A DNA stretch of 35,702 nt from Streptomyces sp. MH60 (GTDB taxonomy: Bacteria > Actinomycetota > Actinomycetes > Streptomycetales > Streptomycetaceae). Positions 15,624 to 25,137 of the stretch are shown here, one piece after another; positions within the stretch are counted from its first letter, which is position 1, and every line of letters starts with the position of its first letter. The position numbers and the translations under genes are program-made. The DNA is taken from assembly GCF_002939385.1 (NCBI RefSeq), contig NZ_MULI01000074.1:1-35702 (forward strand), written 5' to 3'. The notes under the pieces are model-generated. The model saw nothing but the letters and a program-made list of their open reading frames with translations. It made no database searches and was not told the origin of the DNA.

Positions 15624-18347
15624 CTAGTGGGCCGCCGACTCCCAGTCCGGGCCCGCGCCCACGGAGACGCCCAGGGGGACCCTGAGCTGCACCGCGTTCG
15701 CCATCTCGCGGCGGACGAGTTCCTCCGCCGCGGCGCGCTCCCCCGGGGCGATCTCCAGGACGATTTCGTCGTGGACCTGGAGGAGCATGCGGGACTTGAG
15801 GCCGGCCTCGCGCAGCGCCCTGTCCACGTTGAGCATGGCGATCTTGACGATGTCGGCCGCCGTGCCCTGGATCGGCGCGTTCAGGGCCATCCGCTCGGCC
15901 GCCTCGCGGCGCTGGCGGTTGTCGCTGTTGAGGTCGGGCAGATAGCGGCGGCGGCCGAAGAGGGTCGCCGTGTATCCGGTGGCCCGTGCCTCGTCGACGA
16001 CCCGGCGCAGATAGTCCCGTACGCCGCCGAAGCGCTCGAAGTAGGCGTCCATCAGGCCCCGTGCCTCGGCCGCCTCGATGTTCAGCTGCTGGGAGAGGCC
16101 GAAGGCGGACAGTCCGTACGCCAGGCCGTAGGACATGGCCTTGATCTTGCGGCGCATCTCGGCGTCCACGGCGGACTGCTCGACGGAGAAGACCTGGGCG
16201 GCGGCGGTGGTGTGCAGGTCCTCGCCGGACGTGAACGCCTCGGTCAGGCCCGCGTCCTCGGAGAGGTGGGCCATCACCCGCAGCTCGATCTGGCTGTAGT
16301 CGGCCGTCATCAGGGACTCGAAGCCCTCGCCGACCACGAAGCCGCGGCGGATCGCCCGGCCCTCGTCGGTGCGGACCGGGATGTTCTGGAGGTTCGGGTC
16401 GGTGGAGGAGAGGCGGCCGGTCGCGGCGACCGTCTGGTTGAACGTGGTGTGGATGCGGCCGTCCGCGGCGATCGTCTTGATCAGGCCCTCCACCGTGACG
16501 CGCAGCTTGGCCTGCTCGCGGTGGCGGAGCATGATCACCGGCAGCTCGTTGTCCGTCTGGGCCGCGAGCCAGGCCAGGGCGTCGGCGTCGGTGGTGTAGC
16601 CGGTCTTGGTCTTCTTGGTCTTCGGCAGGTTCAGCTCGCCGAAGAGGACCTCCTGGAGCTGCTTGGGCGAGCCGAGGTTGAACTCCCGGCCGGCCGCCGC
16701 GTGGGCCTCCTTCACGGCCTGCTGGACGGCGCCCGCGAACATCTGCTCCATGGCCTGGAGGTGCTCACGGTCGGCCGCGATGCCGTGCCGCTCCATGCGG
16801 GCGAGCAGCGCGGAGGTGGGCAGCTCCATGTCGCGCAGCAGGTCGGCCGCGCCGACGTCCGCCAGGCGGCTCTCGAAGGTCTCGCCCAGGTCGAGGATGG
16901 CGCGGGCCTGCACCATCAGCACCTCGGCCTCGGCGCCCTCGTCCGCGCCGAAGGCGAGCTGTCCGTCGGCCGCCGCGGCGGGGGCCAGCTCGCGGTGCAG
17001 GTACTCCAGGGACAGCGCGTCCAGGTCGAAGGAGCGGCGCCCCGGCTTGACCAGGTAGGCGGCGAGGGCGGTGTCCATGCCCACGCCGGCGACGCTCCAG
17101 CCGTGCTCGGCGAAGACGCGCATCGCGCCCTTGGCGTTGTGGAAGACCTTCGGCCGCTCCGGGTCGGAGAGCCAGGAGCGGAACGCCGTCTCGTCGGCCT
17201 CGTCGGTCTCCGTCGGATCGAACCAGGCGGCCTTCCCGTCGGACGCGGCGAGCGCGACCTCGGTCACCGAGCCGGTGCCCAGGGCCCAGGTGTCGACCGT
17301 GGCCACGCCGAGCGGCTGCGTACCGTGCTCGGCGAGCCAGCCGGCCAGCTCGCCGGTGCCCAGCACGGTGCCGTCCAGTTCCACGCCGTCCGCGACCACC
17401 GGGGTGGCCTCGGCCTCCTCGGCGCCCGGGTCGACGGCGTAGAGCCGCTCGCGCAGGGAGGGGTTGCGGATCTCCAGGGTGTCCAGGATCACCGCGACGC
17501 CCTTGCGGTCGTAGGCCGTCCGCTCCAGGTCGGTGACGGTCCGCGGCAGCTCGACCCGACGCTCCAGCTCGGTGAGCCGGCGGTTGAGCTGCACGGACTC
17601 CAGGTGGTCGCGCAGGTTCTGCCCGGCCTTGCCCTTGACCTCGTCGACGCGCTCGACCAGCTCCGCGAACGACCCGAACTGGTTGATCCACTTCGCGGCG
17701 GTCTTCTCGCCGACGCCCGGGATGCCGGGCAGGTTGTCGGACGGGTCGCCGCGCAGCGCGGCGAAGTCGGGGTACTGGGCGGGGGTCAGCCCGTACTTTT
17801 CGAAGACCTTCTCCGGGGTGAAGCGGGTCAGCTCGGAGACGCCCTTGGTCGGGTACAGGACCGTGGTGTGCTCGCTGACCAGCTGGAAGGAGTCCCGGTC
17901 GCCGGTGACGATCAGCACGTCGAAGCCCTCGGCCTCGGCCTGGGTGGCGAGGGTGGCGATGACGTCGTCGGCCTCGAAGCCCTCGACGGCGAAGCGGGGT
18001 ACGTGCATGGAGTCGAGCAGCTCGCCGATCAGCTCCACCTGCCCCTTGAACTCGTCCGGGGTCTTGGAGCGGTTCGCCTTGTACTCGGTGAACTCCTCGG
18101 AGCGCCAGGTCTTGCGGGAGACGTCGAACGCCACCGCGAAGTGCGTGGGCGCCTCGTCACGCAGGGTGTTGGCCAGCATCGACGCGAAGCCGTAGATCGC
18201 GTTGGTCGGCTGGCCCGTCGCGGTCGTGAAGTTCTCCGCGGGCAGCGCGAAGAACGCGCGGTACGCCAGCGAGTGCCCGTCCATGAGCATCAGCCGCGGT
18301 CGGTCGCCGGAGGTGCTGTCGGTCTTCTTCGATGCTGTCTTCGCCAC
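15624..18347 (-). CDS. polA: DNA polymerase I
   Basis: PolA fills gaps and removes RNA primers during replication and repair. The 907-residue product has a 5'-3' exonuclease domain (about 1-310: LMLMDGHSLAYRAFFALP, FEADDVIATLA, VTGDRDSFQLV, GDPSDNLPGIPGVGEKTA). Next comes a degenerate 3'-5' exonuclease-like domain (about 330-510), and then the polymerase domain with motif A DYSQIELRVMAHLSED, motif B RRKIKAMSYGLAYGLSAFG and motif C LLQVHDEIVLE. The proofreading domain lacks the DxE metal ligands: the place of exo I reads VATVDTWALG and exo II reads HNAKGA, so proofreading is probably absent, as in other actinobacterial and Taq-like enzymes. The GTG at 18347 starts VAKTASKKTDSTSGDRPR; AGGA lies nine bases upstream. 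Confidence 0.97.
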   Translation of the reverse strand: MAKTASKKTDSTSGDRPRLMLMDGHSLAYRAFFALPAENFTTATGQPTNAIYGFASMLANTLRDEAPTHFAVAFDVSRKTWRSEEFTEYKANRSKTPDEFKGQVELIGELLDSMHVPRFAVEGFEADDVIATLATQAEAEGFDVLIVTGDRDSFQLVSEHTTVLYPTKGVSELTRFTPEKVFEKYGLTPAQYPDFAALRGDPSDNLPGIPGVGEKTAAKWINQFGSFAELVERVDEVKGKAGQNLRDHLESVQLNRRLTELERRVELPRTVTDLERTAYDRKGVAVILDTLEIRNPSLRERLYAVDPGAEEAEATPVVADGVELDGTVLGTGELAGWLAEHGTQPLGVATVDTWALGTGSVTEVALAASDGKAAWFDPTETDEADETAFRSWLSDPERPKVFHNAKGAMRVFAEHGWSVAGVGMDTALAAYLVKPGRRSFDLDALSLEYLHRELAPAAAADGQLAFGADEGAEAEVLMVQARAILDLGETFESRLADVGAADLLRDMELPTSALLARMERHGIAADREHLQAMEQMFAGAVQQAVKEAHAAAGREFNLGSPKQLQEVLFGELNLPKTKKTKTGYTTDADALAWLAAQTDNELPVIMLRHREQAKLRVTVEGLIKTIAADGRIHTTFNQTVAATGRLSSTDPNLQNIPVRTDEGRAIRRGFVVGEGFESLMTADYSQIELRVMAHLSEDAGLTEAFTSGEDLHTTAAAQVFSVEQSAVDAEMRRKIKAMSYGLAYGLSAFGLSQQLNIEAAEARGLMDAYFERFGGVRDYLRRVVDEARATGYTATLFGRRRYLPDLNSDNRQRREAAERMALNAPIQGTAADIVKIAMLNVDRALREAGLKSRMLLQVHDEIVLEIAPGERAAAEELVRREMANAVQLRVPLGVSVGAGPDWESAAH

Positions 18348-18364
18348 GACTCCGATCCTGCCAT

Positions 18365-18403
18365 GTGCCACTGACAGTCGGTGCCGCGATCGCCGGTGGC
18401 ACC
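18365..18403 (-). promoter_or_regulatory. Competing hairpins just upstream of polA
   Basis: GTGCCAC 18365-18371 can pair with GTGGCAC 18396-18402, while GGTGCC 18380-18385 can pair with GGCACC 18398-18403. The two pairings share one arm and exclude each other. If the polA transcript starts upstream, its leader would have two alternative folds; the transcript start is not known. Confidence 0.35.
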
Positions 18404-18580
18404 GGCGCGGCCAGCCGTCCGCGGGTGCGTCGTGGCTGGTCGCGCCCACGCGGCGGAGCCGCACATCGAGCAGCGCCCCGCGCCCTTCAGAGCGCCGATC
18501 GCGACCGGCATCCGTAACTGTCACAGCGGCGTGCGAGGATCGGAGACGTACTTCACAACGCGTAAGCGAAGGAGCGCGCG

Positions 18581-20860
<2,280 letters not shown>

Positions 20861-20889
20861 GCGTTTGCTCAGCGAAGCGAAGCGGACGG

Positions 20890-20920
20890 CCGTCGGCCGG
20901 CCCCAGCGGCCGGCCGTCGG
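20890..20920. terminator. Hairpin between oxidoreductase and thioesterase genes
   Basis: CCGTCGGCCGG 20890-20900 pairs at 10 of 11 positions with CCGGCCGTCGG 20910-20920. It lies in the 92-bp gap between two co-directional genes and may end or attenuate the oxidoreductase transcript. Confidence 0.45.
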
Positions 20921-20952
20921 GCACAGACGGATCGACGAAACGGAGCCGGGCC

Positions 20953-21432
20953 ATGGGCGAGCAGCAGCAGGTGCAGTTCCCGCAGGAGGTCATCGACGAG
21001 TACGCCGCGCTCGGCGTCGACCTGCCCGCGCTGTTCTCCGCCGGGCACCTGGGGACGCGCATGGGCGTCCAGATCGTCGAGGCGTCGGCGGACCGGGTCG
21101 TCGGCACGATGCCGGTGGAGGGCAACACCCAGCCGTACGGGCTGCTGCACGGCGGCGCCTCGGCCGTGCTCGCCGAGACGCTCGGGTCGGTCGGCTCGAT
21201 GCTGCACGGCGGCGCCTCCAAGATCGCCGTCGGTGTCGACCTGAACTGCACCCATCACCGCGGGGCCCGCTCCGGTCTGGTCACCGGGGTGGCCACGCCG
21301 GTGCACCGGGGCCGGTCGACGGCGACGTACGAGGTCGTGATCAGCGACGAGCAGGACCGCCGGGTGTGCACGGCCCGGCTGACCTGCCTGCTGCGGGACG
21401 TGCACCCCGGCGACGGGGCCACGGCGGGCTGA
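20953..21432 (+). CDS. PaaI-family hotdog thioesterase
   Basis: The 159-residue product is a single hotdog domain of the PaaI / 4-hydroxybenzoyl-CoA thioesterase type. Signatures are NTQPYGLLHGGASAVLAETLGS, where the HGG and the following Glu belong to the active site, then VGVDLNCTHHRGARSG and GRSTATYEVVISDEQDRRVCTARLTC. Such enzymes hydrolyse acyl-CoA or acyl-ACP thioesters; the acyl group cannot be inferred. The ATG at 20953 has GGAG eight bases upstream and gives the normal family length. The gene follows the oxidoreductase on the same strand but is separated from it by a hairpin. Confidence 0.9.
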   Translation: MGEQQQVQFPQEVIDEYAALGVDLPALFSAGHLGTRMGVQIVEASADRVVGTMPVEGNTQPYGLLHGGASAVLAETLGSVGSMLHGGASKIAVGVDLNCTHHRGARSGLVTGVATPVHRGRSTATYEVVISDEQDRRVCTARLTCLLRDVHPGDGATAG

Positions 21433-21450
21433 GCACCCTCACCGGGCGTT

Positions 21451-21474
21451 CCGCGGTGCGGCGCCCGCGGCACC
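21451..21474 (+). terminator. Weak hairpin after the thioesterase gene
   Basis: CCGCGG 21451-21456 and CCGCGG 21465-21470 can pair, and GGTGC 21455-21459 with GCACC 21470-21474 is an overlapping alternative. It lies just after the thioesterase stop and upstream of the next promoter, so a terminator is plausible. Confidence 0.35.
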
Positions 21475-21487
21475 CGTGACCGCGGCA

Positions 21488-21516
21488 TTGCCCCCCGTCG
21501 TCCCGCGTCCTAGCGT
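21488..21516 (+). promoter_or_regulatory. Promoter for a leaderless lipoprotein transcript
   Basis: TTGCCC (21488-21493) and TAGCGT (21511-21516) are 17 bases apart, and the ATG begins six bases after the -10 box. Transcription should start at or next to the A of the ATG, so the mRNA would be leaderless. Confidence 0.7.
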
Positions 21517-21522
21517 CGGGGC

Positions 21523-21963
21523 ATGGGGCGGGGAGGGGCACTTTGGCGGGGACGGGCGGCGCTGACGCTGTCGGCGGCCGTCGTGGCTGTCGGCTGCGGC
21601 AACTCCGGTGACGGACCGGGCGGTTCCTCCGGCGCCGCGCACGGCGCGTCCACGTCGTCCACGTCGTCGCCGTCGACCGCGTCCTCCCAGCGCCCCCTGT
21701 CCGGCGCGGAGTTGTGCGTGAGCGCCGTCGGGTACTGGGCGCGCGAGATGCTGGACGGCGGCGAGCCCTACGGCGACTATCAGTCGATGGGACTGTCCAA
21801 CCGGCAGTACGACGTCCTGCGGGAGGTCGTGGACGCGGCACGGGCCAGGGAGCGGCACCGAGGTGCCCCGGCCGACGACGAGCTGATCGACCGCCAGGTG
21901 CGCCGGGCGTGTGCCGAGCGGTACCGCGACGGCGGTCCGAGCGTCGGCCCGTGGCAGCGATGA
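21523..21963 (+). CDS. Small secreted protein, probable lipoprotein
   Basis: The 146-residue product begins MGRGGALWRGRAALTLSAAVVAVGCG. It has a basic N terminus, a hydrophobic core and Cys25 preceded by A-V-G, a slightly unusual lipobox because the -3 residue is Ala and not Leu. A Ser/Thr/Gly-rich spacer follows (about 27-55), then a small helical domain LSGAELCVSAVGYWAREML ... LSNRQYDVLREVVDAARARER ... DDELIDRQVRRACAERY. I do not recognise the domain. The two Cys in the mature domain (in ELCVS and RRACAERY) could form a disulfide. Its stop overlaps the start of the next gene (ATGA), so both are probably one operon. Confidence 0.72.
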   Translation: MGRGGALWRGRAALTLSAAVVAVGCGNSGDGPGGSSGAAHGASTSSTSSPSTASSQRPLSGAELCVSAVGYWAREMLDGGEPYGDYQSMGLSNRQYDVLREVVDAARARERHRGAPADDELIDRQVRRACAERYRDGGPSVGPWQR

Positions 21964-22562
21964 GCGGCATCGGGCCGGTCGAGCCGGGCGAGGACACCCG
22001 CGTCCGGGTCGCCCCGCGGCCCCGGCCGCGCGGACGCCTCGCGCTGCGCTACGAGCGCCACCGCCGGACGGTCCTCGCCTCCGGTGCCGTCCTCGTCGTC
22101 CTGGCGGGCGGCGGCTACCTGTACGCGAGCCGCGCACAGCCCCGCCCCGCTTCCCCGCCCCCTCCGCCCTACCCGTCCCAGGCGGTCGACCTCGTCTACC
22201 TGGCCCCGGCGGCCGGCTCGCCGGGAGCCACGGCCGGCGGCTACCGCTTCACGGTGCTGCTGAGCGTGCGGTCGGGACCGCCCGTCACCGTGACCCGGCT
22301 GACCCAGCCCTACGACGGTCTGTCCGTGACGTCCTCCCCGGCGGCACCTTTCCTGACAAAATCGCATTCCACCCGCAAGATCATTGTCACGCTACGGGTG
22401 ACGGAATGTGAAAAAGCGCCCCGGAATCCCGGACTCCCTTTCCTGGATGTAACACTGCGTAATGCGCGCGCAATAGAAGCCCACAGTTTCATCCTGGGGG
22501 CGCGCTATGCGCGGGACCTCTCCCAGGCCCTTGAGGTCGCCTGCAGCAACGATTCAAGGTAA
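21960..22562 (+). CDS. Single-span membrane protein of unknown function
   Basis: The 200-residue product has a charged cytoplasmic N terminus (EPGEDTRVRVAPRPRPRGRL), a membrane helix TVLASGAVLVVLAGGGYLYA at about 39-58, and a Pro-rich stalk (SPPPPPYPSQ). An extracellular beta-rich domain follows, beginning AVDLVYLAPAAGSPGATAGG. I do not recognise the domain; it may work with the coupled lipoprotein upstream. From about base 22345 codon use changes: AAA, ATT, GTA, ATA, AAT and TTC-rich codons appear and third-position GC falls clearly below that of the first half. The reading frame stays open and the sequence (RKIIVTLRVTECEKAPRNPG, with Cys) still looks like a folded protein, so I treat it as intact. 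Confidence 0.72.
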   Translation: MSGIGPVEPGEDTRVRVAPRPRPRGRLALRYERHRRTVLASGAVLVVLAGGGYLYASRAQPRPASPPPPPYPSQAVDLVYLAPAAGSPGATAGGYRFTVLLSVRSGPPVTVTRLTQPYDGLSVTSSPAAPFLTKSHSTRKIIVTLRVTECEKAPRNPGLPFLDVTLRNARAIEAHSFILGARYARDLSQALEVACSNDSR

Positions 22563-22583
22563 TCACCAAAACGCCCCAGACGC

Positions 22584-22617
22584 CTGAACCCGGGCGGTCC
22601 ATCCTGCGGGTTCTCAG
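22584..22617 (+). terminator. Hairpin after the membrane-protein gene
   Basis: GAACCCG 22586-22592 pairs with CGGGTTC 22607-22613, and the flanking CTGA/TCAG can extend the stem past a bulge. It starts about 22 bases after the stop and precedes the branched-chain amino acid operon. Confidence 0.55.
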
Positions 22618-22746
22618 CATGCGGACAGGGCGAATCGGCCTGAATTCAGCCCTTCTTCCCAGCGAGTACCGCTCTGCAATACCCGATGTCATAACAAGAG
22701 AGTCACAGCCTCACCCAGACCCTCCTCCACCTTCCCCACACACGCT

Positions 22747-22752
22747 TAGAGT
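22747..22752 (+). promoter_or_regulatory. Possible -10 box of the branched-chain amino acid operon
   Basis: TAGAGT fits TANNNT and lies about 100 bases before the binding-protein start, in a comparatively AT-rich stretch (22560-22790). No clear -35 is seen. AGAGTCAC occurs at 22699-22706 and again at 22748-22755, overlapping this box. Confidence 0.35.
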
Positions 22753-22849
22753 CACGGCCAGTCACCGCGCCGTCGGATTGTCATTTCGGCCTCGCGCTCG
22801 ACTCGACCGCCTCCACGGGGAAGCGGCCGTGCCAGGGAAAGGACTGATC

Positions 22850-24085
22850 GTGCGCCAACGTTCGCTCATCGCCATCACCGCCGCTCTGGCGGCGGGAGCG
22901 CTCACCCTCACCGCCTGCGGCTCGCGCGACGACGACGGCGGCTCCGACTCCGGCAACGGCGGCGGGGGCACCACCGTCGTCATCGGCGTCGACGCCCCGC
23001 TGACCGGCGACCTGTCCGCGCTCGGCCTCGGCATCAAGAACTCGGCGGACCTCGCGGCCAAGACGGCCAACAAGGACAAGACCGTCGACGGCATCACCTT
23101 CAAGGTCGAGGCCCTCGACGACCAGGGCCAGCCGTCCGTCGGCCAGCAGAACGCCAGCAGCTTCGTCGCCAACAAGGACGTCCTCGGCGTCGTCGGCCCG
23201 CTGAACTCGTCGGTCGGCGAGTCCATGCAGAAGGTGTTCGACACCGCCAAGCTGGTCGAGGTCTCCCCGGCCAACACCGGCCCCTCCCTCACCCAGGGCC
23301 CGGACTGGCGCACCAAGAAGGTCCGCCAGTACAAGTCGTACTTCCGCACCGCGACCACGGACGCCATCCAGGGCCCGTTCGCCGCGCAGTACGTCTACAA
23401 CGACGCCAAGAAGAAGAAGGTCTTCGTCATCGACGACAAGAAGACCTACGGCGCGGGCCTCGCCGGCACCTTCACCGAAGAGTTCAAGAAGCTCGGCGGC
23501 ACGGTGGTCGGCACCGAGCACATCAACCCGGACACCAAGGACTTCTCCTCGGTCGCCACCAAGGTGAAGAACTCCGGCGCCGACGTCGTCTACTACGGCG
23601 GCGAGTACCCGCAGGCCGGCCCGCTGAGCAAGCAGATCAAGGAGGCCGGCGCCAAGATCCCGCTCGTCGGCGGCGACGGCATCAAGGACGACACCTTCAT
23701 CAAGCTGGCCGGGGCCTCCGCCAACGGCGACCTCGCCACCTCCGTCGGTGCGCCCGTGGAGACCCTCCCGTCCGCCAAGAAGTTCGTGGCCGACTACAAG
23801 GCGGCCGGTTACAAGGAGGACTACGCGGCCTACGGCGGCTACTCCTACGACTCCGCCTGGGCGATCATCGAGGCCGTCAAGAAGGTCGTCGGCGACAACG
23901 ACGGGAAGCTTCCCGACGACGCCCGCGCCAAGGTCACCGAGGCCATGCAGAACGTCTCCTTCGACGGTGTGACCGGCAAGGTCTCCTTCGACGAGTTCGG
24001 TGACGCGACCAACAAGCAGCTCACCGTCTACTCCGTCGAGAACGGAGCCTTCAACGACGTCAAGTCCGGTACCTACACCGGCTGA
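22850..24085 (+). CDS. livK: Branched-chain amino acid ABC transporter, substrate-binding lipoprotein
   Basis: The 411-residue product is a type I periplasmic-binding-fold protein (Leu/Ile/Val-binding family), anchored to the outer face of the membrane as a lipoprotein. The signal peptide ends LTLTAC with Cys23 as the lipidation site, followed by a Gly/Ser/Asp spacer. The mature part shows VVIGVDAPLTGDLSALGLGI, VEALDDQGQPSVGQQNAS, GVVGPLNSSVGESM and KKVFVIDDKKTYGAGLAG, all typical of the family. The GTG at 22850 is chosen because AAAGGA lies six bases upstream and the signal peptide begins there. It is the first gene of the transporter operon; a strong hairpin separates it from the permease genes. 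The exact ligand (Leu, Ile, Val or related) is inferred from the family. Confidence 0.93.
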   Translation: MRQRSLIAITAALAAGALTLTACGSRDDDGGSDSGNGGGGTTVVIGVDAPLTGDLSALGLGIKNSADLAAKTANKDKTVDGITFKVEALDDQGQPSVGQQNASSFVANKDVLGVVGPLNSSVGESMQKVFDTAKLVEVSPANTGPSLTQGPDWRTKKVRQYKSYFRTATTDAIQGPFAAQYVYNDAKKKKVFVIDDKKTYGAGLAGTFTEEFKKLGGTVVGTEHINPDTKDFSSVATKVKNSGADVVYYGGEYPQAGPLSKQIKEAGAKIPLVGGDGIKDDTFIKLAGASANGDLATSVGAPVETLPSAKKFVADYKAAGYKEDYAAYGGYSYDSAWAIIEAVKKVVGDNDGKLPDDARAKVTEAMQNVSFDGVTGKVSFDEFGDATNKQLTVYSVENGAFNDVKSGTYTG

Positions 24086-24111
24086 CCGTCCCCCGCACCA
24101 CAGCCCACGAG

Positions 24112-24147
24112 CCGCGCGGGGCGCTGTTCCACAGGCGCCCCGCGCGG
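24112..24147 (+). terminator. Strong intercistronic hairpin between binding protein and permeases
   Basis: CCGCGCGGGGCGC 24112-24124 pairs perfectly with GCGCCCCGCGCGG 24135-24147, and the loop can fold further (CTGT with ACAG, one bulge). It lies 26 bases after the livK stop and 52 before livH. It can act as a partial terminator or 3' stabiliser, leaving more livK mRNA than permease mRNA. Confidence 0.75.
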
Positions 24148-24199
24148 ACTCGCATCCGGCCATATCCGTCGAATATCCGAAAGTCTCGGAGGACATGCG

Positions 24200-25132
24200 G
24201 TGAACGAACTGCCGCAGCAGCTGGTCAACGGCCTGCTACTGGGATCCATGTACGGGCTCGTCGCCATCGGCTACACAATGGTCTACGGCATCGTCCAGCT
24301 CATCAACTTCGCCCACGGCGAGATCTTCATGACCGGTGCCTTCGGCGCACTCACGGTCTACATGTACATCCTGCCCGACGGCACCTCCATGCTGATCGCC
24401 CTGCCCCTGATGCTGCTCGGCGCGGTGATCGTCTCCGTCACCGTCGCCGTCGGGGCGGAACGGTTCGCCTACCGCCCCCTGCGCGGCGCCCCCCGGCTCG
24501 CGCCCCTGATCACCGCGATCGGTCTCTCCCTCGCCCTCCAGCAGGCGGTGTGGGCCTGGTACCCGGACGCGAAGTCCGCGCGGCCCTTCCCGCAGATCGA
24601 CGGCGGGCCCTTCCACATCGGCAACGTCACCATCCAGACCGGCGACATCTTCCTGCTGATCGCGGCACCGGTCAGCATGGCGCTGCTCGGCTACTTCGTG
24701 ATGCGCACCCGCACCGGGCGCGGCATGCAGGCCACCGCCCAGGACCCGGACACCGCCAAGCTGATGGGCGTCAACACGGACCGCATCATCGTGGTCGCCT
24801 TCGCGCTCGGCGCCGTCTTCGCCGCCGTCGGAGGCGTCGCCTACGGCCTCAAGTACGGTCAGATCGAGTTCAAGATGGGCTTCATCCTCGGTCTCAAGGC
24901 GTTCACGGCGGCGGTCCTCGGCGGCATCGGCAACATCTACGGCGCCATGATCGGCGGTGTCGTCCTCGGCGTCGCCGAGACCCTGGCCACCGCCTACATC
25001 GCCGACATCCCCGGCCTGGACAAGTTCGGCAGCCAGTCCTGGGCTGACGTCTGGGCCTTCATCCTCCTCATCCTCGTGCTGTTGTTCAGGCCGCAGGGCC
25101 TGCTCGGCGAACGCGTTGCGGACAGGGCGTGA
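24200..25132 (+). CDS. livH: Branched-chain amino acid ABC transporter, permease LivH
   Basis: The 310-residue product is a LivH-type inner-membrane permease with about eight membrane segments. It begins with the typical LVNGLLLGSMYGLVAIGYTM and YGIVQLINFAHGEIFMTGAF. Later come RPLRGAPRLAPLITAIGLSL, and GLKAFTAAVLGGIGNIYGAMIGG, which includes the loop that contacts the ATPases. It forms the membrane channel together with LivM. The GTG at 24200 has GGAGG seven bases upstream. Its last bases overlap a GTG in front of livM, so translation of the two is likely coupled. Confidence 0.95.
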   Translation: MNELPQQLVNGLLLGSMYGLVAIGYTMVYGIVQLINFAHGEIFMTGAFGALTVYMYILPDGTSMLIALPLMLLGAVIVSVTVAVGAERFAYRPLRGAPRLAPLITAIGLSLALQQAVWAWYPDAKSARPFPQIDGGPFHIGNVTIQTGDIFLLIAAPVSMALLGYFVMRTRTGRGMQATAQDPDTAKLMGVNTDRIIVVAFALGAVFAAVGGVAYGLKYGQIEFKMGFILGLKAFTAAVLGGIGNIYGAMIGGVVLGVAETLATAYIADIPGLDKFGSQSWADVWAFILLILVLLFRPQGLLGERVADRA

Positions 25133-25137
25133 CACCG

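Noticed and set aside
15525..18374. 949-codon plus-strand open frame opposite polA
   Set aside because: It is fully antisense to polA, and its residues mirror the polA codons (Gly/Val/Leu/Asp-rich without domain motifs). Long antisense frames are expected at this GC content.
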